Under the pieces are notes generated by a model, which ran no database searches, was not told the DNA's origin, and worked only from the letters and a program-made list of their open reading frames with translations. The position numbers and the translations under genes are program-made. 10,456 bases of DNA from Paraglomus occultum (lineage: Eukaryota > Glomeromycota > Glomeromycetes > Paraglomerales > Paraglomeraceae). The DNA is taken from contig CAJVPJ010001327.1 of the NCBI GenBank assembly GCA_910592205.1, positions 1 to 10,456 on the forward strand, given 5' to 3'. How positions within the stretch are numbered: the first letter of the stretch is position 1; each line of letters begins with the position of its first letter. This document shows positions 1-8,107 of this stretch, piece after piece.

Positions 1-195
1 TTTGTGTCAGCTGCGATGACTTTAATCTAAATAAAAAAAGTTGACAATAAGCATGCGTCAAAAAATATTAACATTATTGATGATACAATATAATACGTAC
101 TGTGATTTTGCGTTCAACAGGTACTCGGTAACTATCGGTGCAAGAACTTTTTATTTCCTTTGCAATTGTTTTCTCCGCACATTGGTAAGATATTC
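1..195. repeat. Direct repeat, left copy (possibly truncated by the window edge)
   Basis: This segment is repeated in the same orientation at 1627-1800. Both copies share the blocks 'aaaaaagttgacaataagc', 'taatacgtactgt' and 'cacattggtaagatattc', with scattered substitutions. The left copy carries about 18 extra bases (121-138). On the minus strand the end of this copy reads EYLTNVRRKQLQRK followed by a stop, a diverged version of the last 14 residues of the HECT-like gene, which ends inside the right copy. Upstream of that tail (beyond 195) no continuing reading frame is present, so this copy is not a gene by itself. It may extend left of the window. Confidence 0.85.
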
Positions 196-1626
196 AGATA
201 ATTTCTATTCGCACCATCCACACACCCACCAGTTAACACAATTTACCATAAAAATATTTGTCGATCCTTTTGCTGTCTATTCCTAAATTAGGGAACAAAA
301 ATTACGCCCCATACTCACCAGACATTCGATGGAACTTTTCTCACAAGCACGTCAGTTGGAATAATAAATGATATATAATACGGTCTATAATGTTCGCACG
401 AAATACTGTGCTTGAATTATTGGATGTTGAACTTGCCCACACAATTTATGCTTATCGAACACGATCTTGTCTGTTAAGTAGATTTAATCATACGATTATT
501 TGCTTAAAATCGACAGTAATTGTAGCAGTTTACTGTTAGATGGTAAATGTAGTCTAATGAGTTGGCCTAATCGTACGGTAAATCATTGGTACAAATTTTT
601 GACATTATGGCTAGAATGTTATCTTTGATGTTTGCATTTGGTAAACAGTAAATACAAACTATTATTGATCTAAACCGCACAGTAATTTGACGTCGAAACA
701 ATTGGTACAATCTTAGCATTGCGGTTAGACTGTAATTATAGATTATATTTTGATCTAACCGTACAGCGATTTGCCATCGAAATAATTGGGCATGAGTTTT
801 AGCATTACGGTTAGACTGTAAGCATTAACTATAACCGCACAGTGATTGACATCGAAATAATTGGTGTAATTTTAGCATTATAATGAGACTGTAAATTATT
901 TAATCTCGAGTTGCATCGAAATAATTGATATAATTTTAGCACTACAGTTAAACTATAAACGTGGACCTTTTATCTAACGTATCGAGATAATTTGTACAAG
1001 TGTACTGTTTTTTTTTAATATGACGTACATTGCACAGAATATTTGTCTGACGAATACAATATTACAATTTGACATGTTAAAGGAAGACTAAAAACTTCAT
1101 ACCTCTAATTATAATGCGATAAAAATGTTTCGATCTTGACATTATTTTTAAATGCCCAAATACAGATATCTTACGGTTGAAAGACCAAGGAGGCTTGATT
1201 TTTTTGAAAAAAATAAAAACACTTGCCCGCTATTCTGATTTAAAAAATTAAGGAATGGTTCGGGAAAGTTACAATTTATGAAATATATTATCACACATTA
1301 CAATCATTTCATTATCGTTATTATCCAACGCGTTTACGTGATGGCTGGCAATAAGTTCTATTTGTCTAATGTTGTTCTAATGATTTTTTTTAGTCAATTC
1401 TTGGAGTCTACTAATCAATATTTTATTAAAAATCCAGTACATTACATTATTTACATTATTCAGCTAGTTCTACAGCCTGTTCATAAAAACCGTCGCTACA
1501 TTCTCTAAATGCGCAGTTTAGATCGGCAAAAATTGTTGCTTTTCACCGGCATCGTATTCATGGCAAAGCCAAATCTCTTTTAAACACGATGATGCTCTTG
1601 GCAACCGACTGTATGCTGAGCTGAGA
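196..1626. other. AT-rich non-coding spacer between the two direct repeats
   Basis: I see no convincing gene here. The small open frames at 41-286 and 1278-1508 have AT-driven composition and no recognisable motif, and neither is framed by splice sites that extend it. The stretch contains the tandem repeat at 565-1005. The rest has poly-T and poly-A runs (for example near 1008-1016 and 1200-1215) and no sign of an RNA gene. Confidence 0.6.
565..1005. repeat. Decayed tandem repeat, about 75-85 nt unit, five or six copies
   Basis: A unit with the pattern 'taaccgcacagtgatt', then 'catcgaaataattgg', then 'ttttagcatta', then 'gttagactgtaa' recurs with starts near 565, 669, 754, 830 and 905, and a partial copy near 974. 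Central units are the best conserved (669-753, 754-829, 830-904). The outer ones are more diverged or longer. No open frame runs through it, so it reads as a degenerate minisatellite-like array. Confidence 0.8.
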
Positions 1627-1800
1627 TTTGTGTCGGCTGCGACAATCTTTATCTGAATAAAAAAGTTGACAATAAGCATGCATCTAATATTAATAATTAT
1701 CGATGATATAATATAATACGTACTGTAATCTTGCGCTCAACAGTGCAGAATCTTATTATTTTCTTTCGCAATTGTTTGTCTGCACATTGGTAAGATATTC
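1627..1800. repeat. Direct repeat, right copy, containing the 3' end of the HECT-like gene
   Basis: Same-orientation copy of 1-195. The HECT-like gene on the minus strand runs into this repeat: its last 14 residues (EYLTNVQTNNCERK) and stop codon at 1756-1758 lie inside it. The repeat edge falls at 1800, where the similarity to the left copy stops abruptly. Confidence 0.85.
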
Positions 1801-2881
1801 GTGGAACCACAGAGGGATCGTTTCATTTTCTATAGCCCGAGCTGTCCAGTCAAACTGCGCAATGAGCCGGACATTGTTTTCGAGCTCTTGATAAAGGTAG
1901 CCACGCAAGTGCACATACCCTGGCTCTCGCAATACCTACAAAAATACTTAAGGTTTAGCAGTTGAATTACGTTTGGTTTGTAAACAACAATAATTAGTTA
2001 CCTGGATCTCTCTAGCGCCATGCCCAAAGTCAACATCAAAACCCTCCTTAAATTTCTCTAATGTGCATCTCCGAGGTAATATAACTGCCGACAACCTAAT
2101 AAAATTGGCTATTTCTTGTGGCGAGTCTTCTCCGTGCAGTTATATCGTTCTGTTCCGCAAAGGCCAGCAACGCCGCTGAAAATTCATGTCTCCCATTCCT
2201 GCAAGCTGAGCCTGTCTAATTCGCTACAGACTGTCCATAGGGGTTCGGAAATACACTCTAACGCCTCCATAAAATCCCAAAAAGCCAGTCTAAAACATAT
2301 GCAGCAAGCCATTTGGATAAGCAATATCGTGAATGATGGGACCACCATAATAGTCTACCCACTAATACGGTCTCTTGTGCCAATGCTGCACGCATCTTAT
2401 GGGTAAGTGTACTGTTTGTAAAAAGTAAGCCAATAATTGGAAATTTCCTCTCCTTAATCTGCTCCCAAAAGCTTTCAACAATGTCACGCAATACCCCTCC
2501 AATGTCCAGAGCATGTTCATTCTGTAGTGAAATGACCGGTGTCGACAACATATCCTCAATTCTTACACTACCAGTCCAATTTAATAAATCATCGATTATA
2601 CAACTGCGGTTGCGGATGGTGATATGCATCTGTTGATTATCTATACTTAACAACCTACAGATTGCCAAACGCGTATCGCTCATGTTCACAGATATTGCTG
2701 CATATGTCAAAGGTATAATGGATGGTTGGGGAGATAATTCTGGCAGAGGTTGGAAAGTCGGTGATGATGTGATTGTGGGTGCTGATGGAGACAAAGCAGG
2801 CGATGCAGGTGATGTTGAAAGGACAGGAGATTGCATATTGTCATTACTTGCAGTAGGAGCTCTCAGTTGCCGACCGCCAAT
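1756..2881 (-). pseudogene. HECT-domain-like (G2E3-type) protein remnant with several frame breaks
   Basis: Read on the minus strand. A Ser/Pro-rich linker (about 2840-2700) is followed by a segment that fits the start of a HECT N-lobe: ITIRNRSCIIDDLL, then ALDIGGVLRDIVESFWEQ (the D-x-GG-x-x-R signature), then ETVLVGRLL. Beyond this the protein-like reading must change frame near 2350, 2293, 2185 and 2139. It gives YYGGPIIHDIAYPNG (compare the GGP block of G2E3-type HECT domains), FWDFMEALECISEPLW, FSAALLAFAEQNDI and EIANFIRLSAVILPRRC. An intron at 2001-1936 (GTAACT..TTTGTAG, 66 nt) joins in phase to a 60-codon terminal exon, 1935-1756. The HECT C-lobe with its catalytic cysteine was not found. 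A true ligase function is therefore doubtful. The family call is a motif-level inference; the frame breaks are seen directly and could be decay or assembly indels. Confidence 0.5.
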
Positions 2882-2952
2882 CTATAAGATACCAAATTCA
2901 AAACTTTAAACGTTTCCTAAACACAGAAAATGGATTAAGGAAAACGACTTAC
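2882..2952 (-). other. Intron joining the TERT exon to the HECT-like frame in phase 0
   Basis: On the minus strand a strong donor (GAC|GTAAGT, starting at 2952) and an acceptor (TATCTTATAG, ending at 2882) define a 71-nt intron. The upstream exon ends NHLVENID and the downstream exon begins IGGRQLRAPTASND, both in phase 0. The first residues, IGGRQL, still fit the TERT region just before motif B', but the Ser/Pro-rich HECT-like sequence follows within a few codons. Confidence 0.6.
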
Positions 2953-4813
2953 GTCAATGTTCTCGACCAAGTGGTTCCTAAGAGTTTCTAAGATATCTTC
3001 TCGCCGCTCACATTCGTATTCTGCTTTCATATCAACTATTTATTTGACTCGCGATTTATAAAATCCGAAGGGGACGGGAAAGCTGCGTAGCTTACTTTCT
3101 TGTCAAAGCTGTTATAAACGCGGTCGCGATGCTTGGACAAGAAATTAAATTTAAACAGAGTTACAAACTCCTAGAATTTCTCAATCAGAATTGTAGTTGA
3201 CTTAAAAAAAAAGAAGAGTTAACATGAATTACCTCTTTGAGTTTATCTGATATTAATTCCATAAGAGCATCATGATTGATGGAATCGAAGCATGCTTTAA
3301 TGTCTGTCTTGACGATATAGAACGCTTCTTCACTGATAAATTTTCAATTGTATCAATATCATGTAAAAAAAAAAAAATGTGAGCATTGTGCTTACTTTTT
3401 TCCCACACAACTTATGAAGTTGTTTATATTGTCGATGAGTGAGCTCTTGTTTATTCGTTGTGACTAATATCGAGAGAAGATACATTAGAACACAATTCTA
3501 GCAAAGACTGGGTTCAAATGACAGTGATTATGTATAATTACGTTAAATGATCCGAGAATATGTTTGACATTTAAAAGGGAGGCGTATAAGGTTGGTTCTT
3601 CGTAGTTTGATATTAAGCGAAAGCCGCCAGTTTTGGGGATCAATCTGCCTCTGCATTGTGAACGTTTATTTCGCTAGTCAAGATAATAATTAAAAATATA
3701 ATTCAAGCTGAATTACAAAAGCAGAACGGTAGGTCTAAATTATTTAATTAATATTTACTCACAATCTCCGTAAACTGAGAACTAGACTGACGGTCTATCC
3801 ATCCGTTTTCTAACGTAGACCAAGTATCATGCCAGAAGAAAAGCGCTGTCTGTTGACGAGGATCTGGTATCACGTAAAAATTTGTCTGTAATGGCAAAGT
3901 TAAACATCTAATTCCAACACAAACAACCAAATATTTACTTACACGAATGATTTGATAAACGAACGAGCCAAATATCCAACAGATCAATTCTCGTCCAAGA
4001 CTGTTTTTTACCTTCCAAAAATCGCTAATTAGAATAATACAAATCATATACTAATGTTGATGCCGTTTTACTCACTTCCTGATCTCGAATAGACAGCGTC
4101 GATCCAGCGGCACTTCTGAAATCACAATTATTTGTCAATAATTTCGTATATAGAAAGCTCTCCAAAACCATATCCGCTATAAAGAACATTACGATTATAA
4201 GCAAGCCATACCATACCTTAAATGATGTCATTACGTCGTGTAAAGAGAATTTTTCACTCAGCGGTTGGCGGACCAATAGTCGAATATCTAAATGTAAAAT
4301 TGCCTTAACCGTAGAGATAACACCAATACTCATTAACTTTAGCAAAACGGATATTACGCTTACATCTTCGAAGTTTTTTTTGTGGCCAAATTTCGAATGG
4401 CATAACTTCGCGGAGAACCATTGTGAGAAAATTTGTAACCTATGAATAAGCTCGTTAACAATTAGACATCAACTCGAAGAAAGCATCGAATGATATACCT
4501 CTTTGTGAGGGGTTTCGTAACTCATGCAGTTCTAAGAAAGACATGTCAATCGTTTTTTTATAAAATAATGCAAAAAAGTAAGACTTACCTTCTTAGGACA
4601 TAACGTATCCAGAACGCGATTTTTCAGTAATTGCCCAATTAATGGTTCTAATTCTTTAAACCAAGCTAACCTCGAACGAACATTACTGGGCAAATTAGCG
4701 GTCAAAGGCTGCAGAGACATGTTAGTCCCAATGGCTATTTCTTTTATCGTAATAAGTAGATATTTCGCAAACCGAGAACTTGTGGAAAGAAGAATGCCAA
4801 TAGATGTGTTGTA
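2953..4813 (-). pseudogene. TERT: Telomerase reverse transcriptase, RNA-binding domain plus N-terminal half of RT domain
   Basis: TERT copies an RNA template onto chromosome ends in the nucleus. Eleven minus-strand exons join in one frame without a stop for about 331 codons: 4720-4589, 4531-4499, 4439-4364, 4287-4217, 4115-4072, 4024-3943, 3885-3763, 3673-3542, 3463-3396, 3332-3233 and 3170-3039. The introns are 47-101 nt, and phases 0, 1 and 2 all agree. Motifs follow TERT order: CP-like LEPLIGQLLKNRVLDTLCP; QFP-like VTNFLTMVLREVMPFEIW; motif T TNFYVIPDPRQQTALFFW then HDTW; motifs 1/2 GRLIPKTGGFRLISN; motif A FYIVKTDIKACFDSI with the catalytic Asp. A last exon (3039-2953, ending LRNHLVENID) follows after a 1-nt frame break near 3039. 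Motifs B', C, D, E and the C-terminal extension are missing from the window. The identity is strong; the loss of the second half makes it a non-functional copy or a rearranged locus. Confidence 0.85.
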
Positions 4814-5128
4814 TTATACCGGTCTTTATCCCGCATTGCTCTATTTACAACGTCTAAAACAAATACAAATTTTGTTAGTTGGATTGAATATTTAAACAAA
4901 TTATTACATTGGTTTGGAAATCCAAAAAGGATTTCATTGTTCATCATATATCGAAGTAGACCTTCATTGATATAATAATGTACTTCAGTGGACGTAACTG
5001 GATAGGGCGGATTCCGCCTGGATAATTATCAAAATCATACAAGCGTTTCCACTCCTCCCGTTGTTTCTGTCTTATTGAATGCAAACTTTGAGGCATCAGC
5101 TGCGGAAAGTTTGTATCTATAGGCGCCC
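4744..5128 (-). pseudogene. TERT: TERT upstream exons: end of TEN-like region, linker and T2-like motif, frame-broken
   Basis: Two overlapping minus-strand open stretches precede the CP exon. The first starts after an acceptor (TTATGCATAG at about 5129) and reads GAPIDTNFPQLMPQSLHSIR then EEWKRLYDFDNYPGG. The second, open from 5025 to the stop at 4744-4746, reads VTSTEVHYYINEGLLRYM, NNEILFGFPNQC, DVVNRAMRDKDRY and THLLAFFFPQVLGLRNIY. The last block fits the fungal T2 signature (F-P-x-Q-F-G-L-x-N-x-F), which precedes the CP motif in TERT. To pass from the first stretch to the second (near 5018), and from T2 to the CP exon (near 4756), the reading must shift by one base. A possible intron (GTCTAC..TTTGTTTTAG, about 4962-4861) would remove the NNEILF segment and keep the frame. 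The exon structure is uncertain here. Confidence 0.55.
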
Positions 5129-5313
5129 CTATGCATAATAATGTAATTAAAATGATTGACCAGATGGCAATAATTGCAATAGTGATTTAATCATACCACA
5201 CAACTGCCAGTGACAACGAATGATTATGCATGTGCTCAGAAGCAAGTAAGCGACAAATCTGACGTGTTAAATTCAAGTTACAATAAAAACTGCCAACCCA
5301 TTTGACAGCTTAC

Positions 5314-5425
5314 CTTAAGTACAATTGGTACCAGAATTGAAGAGGGCATAAATAACTGTATCAAAGACTTGGCCAAGTGTTTTCCAAATCATATATACAA
5401 ATTTATCCCTTACAGTGATCTGACC
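5314..5425 (-). pseudogene. TERT: Probable TERT TEN-domain exon with an in-frame stop
   Basis: An exon bounded by TTACAAACAG (acceptor) and AAG|GTAAGC (donor) reads GQITVRDKFVYMIWKTLGQV, then FDTVIYALFNSGTNCT, then TAA at 5315-5317 and one further base. That base plus the first two of the next exon (from 5128) make a Gly codon, giving NCT-stop-GAPID. TERT TEN domains end in a Cys-x-Tyr-x-Gln..Gly-x-Pro pattern, so the stop may replace a former sense codon. The intron between the two exons would be about 185 nt. The TEN assignment is inference from position and weak motif fit. Confidence 0.4.
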
Positions 5426-5459
5426 CTGTTTGTAAGGCTGTTAGAATGTTGCAATTATA

Positions 5460-5840
5460 AAAAATTATCAAGACAACTTCCTCACCTTTTGAAAGCCTCG
5501 AGTTAGGATGTTTTTATTTTCTCAGGAAAATCCAAACCCAAATTTCAGGAAACTTGTACATTAAAATCTCTTGCAACATAACAAAGCAAATTCTGACAAT
5601 CTCCTCAGTTATCAAAGTTCTCAGAATTGCTGCTAGGTGACTTGTAGTATAGGACAAACTTGCAAAATATATCTTAATTAATAAGAAAAAATTGTAACAA
5701 ATAAATCTGATACTCACTGCAGCAATTCATCACATTGTCTGGGTCAATAAGTTCTTTAATTGCACCCAGGTAACCATCATAAATTTCAAAATCAAGCAAA
5801 TGGATCATATTTTTTGAATATGTGAACACAATGGAGAAAG
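5460..5840 (-). pseudogene. Possible 5' end of the TERT gene (TEN-domain start), decayed
   Basis: From an ATG at 5808 the minus strand reads MIHLLDFEIYDGYLGAIKEL, then IDPDNVMNCC, up to a donor GTGAGT starting at 5717. The frame is also open upstream to about 5852, so the ATG is only a candidate start. Using an acceptor after TTAATTAAG (about 5677), the next exon continues in phase as NIFCKFVLYYKSPSSN, then hits TGA, TGA and TAA between islands that look like protein (QNLLCYVARDFNVQ, LGLDFPEKIKTS). It ends at a donor, AAAAG|GTGAGG, near 5489. Position and the pattern LL..Y...L suggest the TERT N-terminus. An alternative is an unrelated gene fragment. Confidence 0.3.
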
Positions 5841-5846
5841 GAAAGG

Positions 5847-6440
5847 GTGCATACTAGCAATAGTAAAGAGAAAAGTGAATGGTGTTTAGAAGTATCATTG
5901 CTGTTAGCCCACAATAATTGCCAGGCAGGTTTTGCTCAAGTGACAGAATTGAATGAGGTCAATGTGGAGAATTGTGGCTGCCTGAAAATCAAATACTCCT
6001 ATGAGCCATCATGTCTCAGTGGACATCTCAGTGTTTGGCTTGAAGATACAGAATGCTCAAAACAATATGATCATAATGTACAGAGATTATATACAATGGA
6101 GAAACCATTATCAAATTTGCCCTATTGAGAAGAGATATCATCATCCTGTTGAGTACATTCAACCAACGTTTCACTGCCAAATCAGGGAGTTATAAAGAAC
6201 CATTTTCCAATTGGCTTTGTACCATTTGGGGGAATTTTGCAGATTTCATCAAACCATTTGTGGAAGAGCTAGAACTATTACAGAAAGGGGTGTATATGAA
6301 ATGTGTTGAAGGTTGTTGCTGGTCTAGGTGTGTCACTGCTGATACCATTTATGATGTCCACTCACAGTATGACAGCAAAAAATGGAATTCAACTCCAGAC
6401 TATGGATAACTATAATTTAAATTGTTGTCAGTTTTTCTTG
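5847..6440 (+). pseudogene. Decayed Tnp2-like transposase-domain protein fragment
   Basis: Plus-strand pieces in three frames line up with a transposase-domain family that I recall as common in Rhizophagus genomes. In order: EKRYHHPVEYIQPTFHCQIR (about 6127-6190), NHFPIGFVPFGGIFADFIKP (about 6199-6258), FVEELELLQKGVYMK (to about 6301), VVAGLGV (6311-6331), then VTADT (6331-6345). The intact family has an F-V-P-F-G-G..D-F-I-x-P-F block and a later W-V-x-A-G-L-G-V-x-T-A-D block. At least three frame changes separate the pieces, and the stretch upstream of 6120 is weakly conserved. It is a dead DNA-transposon remnant. Family identity is from memory of the motif, not a search. Confidence 0.5.
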
Positions 6441-7059
6441 GTGATGCATTGGAAAGTGGTCATTCTGGAACTGTTTGAAAATCCAAGCCCCATGTGTCAC
6501 CGGTTTTCTTCGCGAGGCGGCTGCGTCCCCTCACTGTGACAATAGGGCTCTGTAATGTCGATGCTTAGTGATGAGGCCACCAACTTAGCCAACTTTATTA
6601 CTTTATTCTGATCTCTATTCTCTAATATCTCTCATAACTTCTTAATTATCCATCTTAGAGAATAATCCTCTTTCTAGACGAATGATTTCACTATTGCTAG
6701 ACGAATGGTTCTACTGTTGCTAGACGAATGATTATGTTGACTCTTATGATCCGTGTTTCGTAGTACACTTGTTGCAGACTTACAATGGGTTCACATCTCA
6801 AATATATCTGAGGCAAAGGATGTAATCTCCTCGGACTTTCTATACTATTCGTAATATTTATAAATATATAACTATTAAATAAGAATTACAACAGTTCTAA
6901 TTTAATCGCTACTCTTAATGGCCTATTAATTTCGTTAATATATATTTAACAATAACATCGATCGCTGTTTCATCATACGGATGAAGACAAATAATATATT
7001 ACCGAAGGTCAGGTATAACATATGTTCTAAAATGATGAATTATGAATAATTCAAAGTAA
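6441..7059. other. Intergenic region with no gene seen
   Basis: AT-rich DNA between the transposase remnant and the TLDc gene. It holds a short three-copy repeat (6674-6740). The stretch from about 6551 onwards has the look of an LTR or transposon end, but I could not find a matching second copy or a target duplication, so I do not call one. No reading frame or RNA gene is supported. Confidence 0.5.
6674..6740. repeat. Three-copy 23-nt tandem repeat
   Basis: The unit 'ctagacgaatgatttcac' plus 'tattg' begins at 6674, 6697 and 6720. The first two copies are exactly 23 nt long and differ at a few positions; the third is diverged after 'ctagacgaatgatt'. Confidence 0.85.
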
Positions 7060-7866
7060 TCAAACTCTTGAAATTAGAAACACTTCCCAATCAACCCAAT
7101 CAAATGTGTCTTTACCTTGTAAATGTCTAACTGGAATTTGATATGAATTTTTCCCAGCCCAACCTTTTCCTTTAAGACTAATAGTACTATTACCAAAAGA
7201 TAAATCACCACCATACCCAAAATGAGAAAAATGAGTAGCACAATCATAAACAGCCCGTTTATCTGTATCAGCAAAAAAACTTACTATGTTCTCATCACTG
7301 CATTTTAATTTGCTTAATGAAAATATAAAGCTTTCTCTAGTGTAAGACCAACCATTGTGGGCACCCCATGCACATGGATTATATCCACCAAGTATTTCTT
7401 CAGTGCCTGACACTTTCCCAACAGAAATTGTGGGTCCTTTGTTATTACATATTTCTCTAAATTTTGCATTTAAATCACCATCTCTATTTCGTCTATAAAG
7501 TAGAGTAAATTTATAAGCATCATGTTTCATAAATGTCTTTTGATTTTCTTGGAACAGCCTTTTTGATTCCACAATTTTTGATGAAATCCATTTTGCTTGC
7601 TTTTTAGTAATGATAACAGAATCAATATCAGGACATTGTCCTGTTCTTGGTGGTAAAATGTGAGTCGTTGATGTGTAATCTTCACCTAAACGGCACATCA
7701 GAACATCATGACACAGATTTTTGGGTAATAAATCCTCATATGACATGATGGTTTTAGAGGAAATACTGAAAAATCTTATATAAGGAACGCAATCTGCTAT
7801 GGTCTCTCTAACTGTGTTGATATCATTAGATGACCAAGTATTTATATCATTTTCAAGTTCAGGTTT
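7060..7866 (-). pseudogene. BTB-BACK-TLDc family protein, C-terminal part (end of BACK plus TLDc)
   Basis: The minus-strand frame is open from about 7904 to a TGA at 7060-7062. The first clear residues, KPELENDINTWSSNDINTVR then CVPYIRFFSISS, match the end of a BACK domain; the first Met (7746, MSYEDLLPKN) is internal. A full TLDc domain follows: ITKKQAKWI, FTLLYRRNRDGD, GPTISVGKVSGTEEILGGYN, SFIFSLSK, HFGYGGDLSF and the C-terminal FDWVDWEVF. Proteins of this family use BTB/BACK for partner or cullin binding; TLDc is linked to oxidative-stress responses and V-ATPase binding in other eukaryotes. The family is greatly expanded in mycorrhizal fungi. The BTB domain and most of BACK are missing, and the frame runs upstream straight into a poly-A tract. 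The likely missing upstream piece is at 10355-10456, so this is a split or 5'-truncated copy. Confidence 0.85.
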
Positions 7867-7917
7867 TGTTTTTTTTTTTTTATTTTTTTTTTTTATTTAT
7901 ATAAAAAAAAAAAATAG
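7867..7917. repeat. Homopolymer T/A tract able to fold as a hairpin
   Basis: Two long T runs (13 and 12 bases, split by single A bases) are followed by 'atttatat' and a 12-base A run, so T and A arms can pair. The tract sits exactly where the TLDc gene loses its similarity to BACK and marks the left edge of the insert. Confidence 0.8.
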
Positions 7918-8107
7918 GAGGATTTTTGGTAATATTGATAGCTAGGTAAATATTTATACTTTCCCTCTCCGGGTAGTATTTTGTTAACCTTTCGAGCCGC
8001 GAAAAAGGAATTCATAATCGTTTTTACGGTAGTTTGGAACCTTTGCAAAATCCTGGCTAGTGAAGTTCAAAAAAACCAAAGAAACTCCAAAAACTTTTCG
8101 CCTGTGC

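Noticed and set aside
41-286. 81-codon plus-strand open frame
   Set aside because: It overlaps the direct repeat and non-coding DNA, has no motif, and is not conserved in the right copy of the repeat.
1278-1508. 76-codon plus-strand open frame rich in Ile/Tyr
   Set aside because: Composition follows the AT content; no domain, no splice context and no supporting neighbour.
2136-2353. Programmed +1 frameshifting as the preferred explanation of the HECT-like breaks
   Set aside because: Two of the four sites have no stop codon or slippery context, and the TERT part shows breaks in the other direction. Decay or assembly error is simpler.
3030-3030. ATG at 3030 as the start of a separate HECT-like gene
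   Set aside because: Upstream codons (IVD) and the preceding exon continue the TERT pattern, so this Met looks internal; still, it could serve as a start if the chimera is expressed.
3748-4345. Two long minus-strand open frames taken as simple single-exon genes
   Set aside because: They read through introns with clear GT..AG ends. Splicing gives a continuous TERT reading, while the unspliced frames add residues that do not fit the family.
5460-5680. Alternative genetic code (TGA or TAA read as sense) to rescue the TEN-like exon
   Set aside because: Both TGA and TAA occur as breaks, while the clean TERT exons contain neither. The TLDc and HECT-like frames end normally at TGA and TAA.
6551-7059. 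Solo LTR
   Set aside because: No second copy, no clear TG..CA ends and no target-site duplication could be seen.
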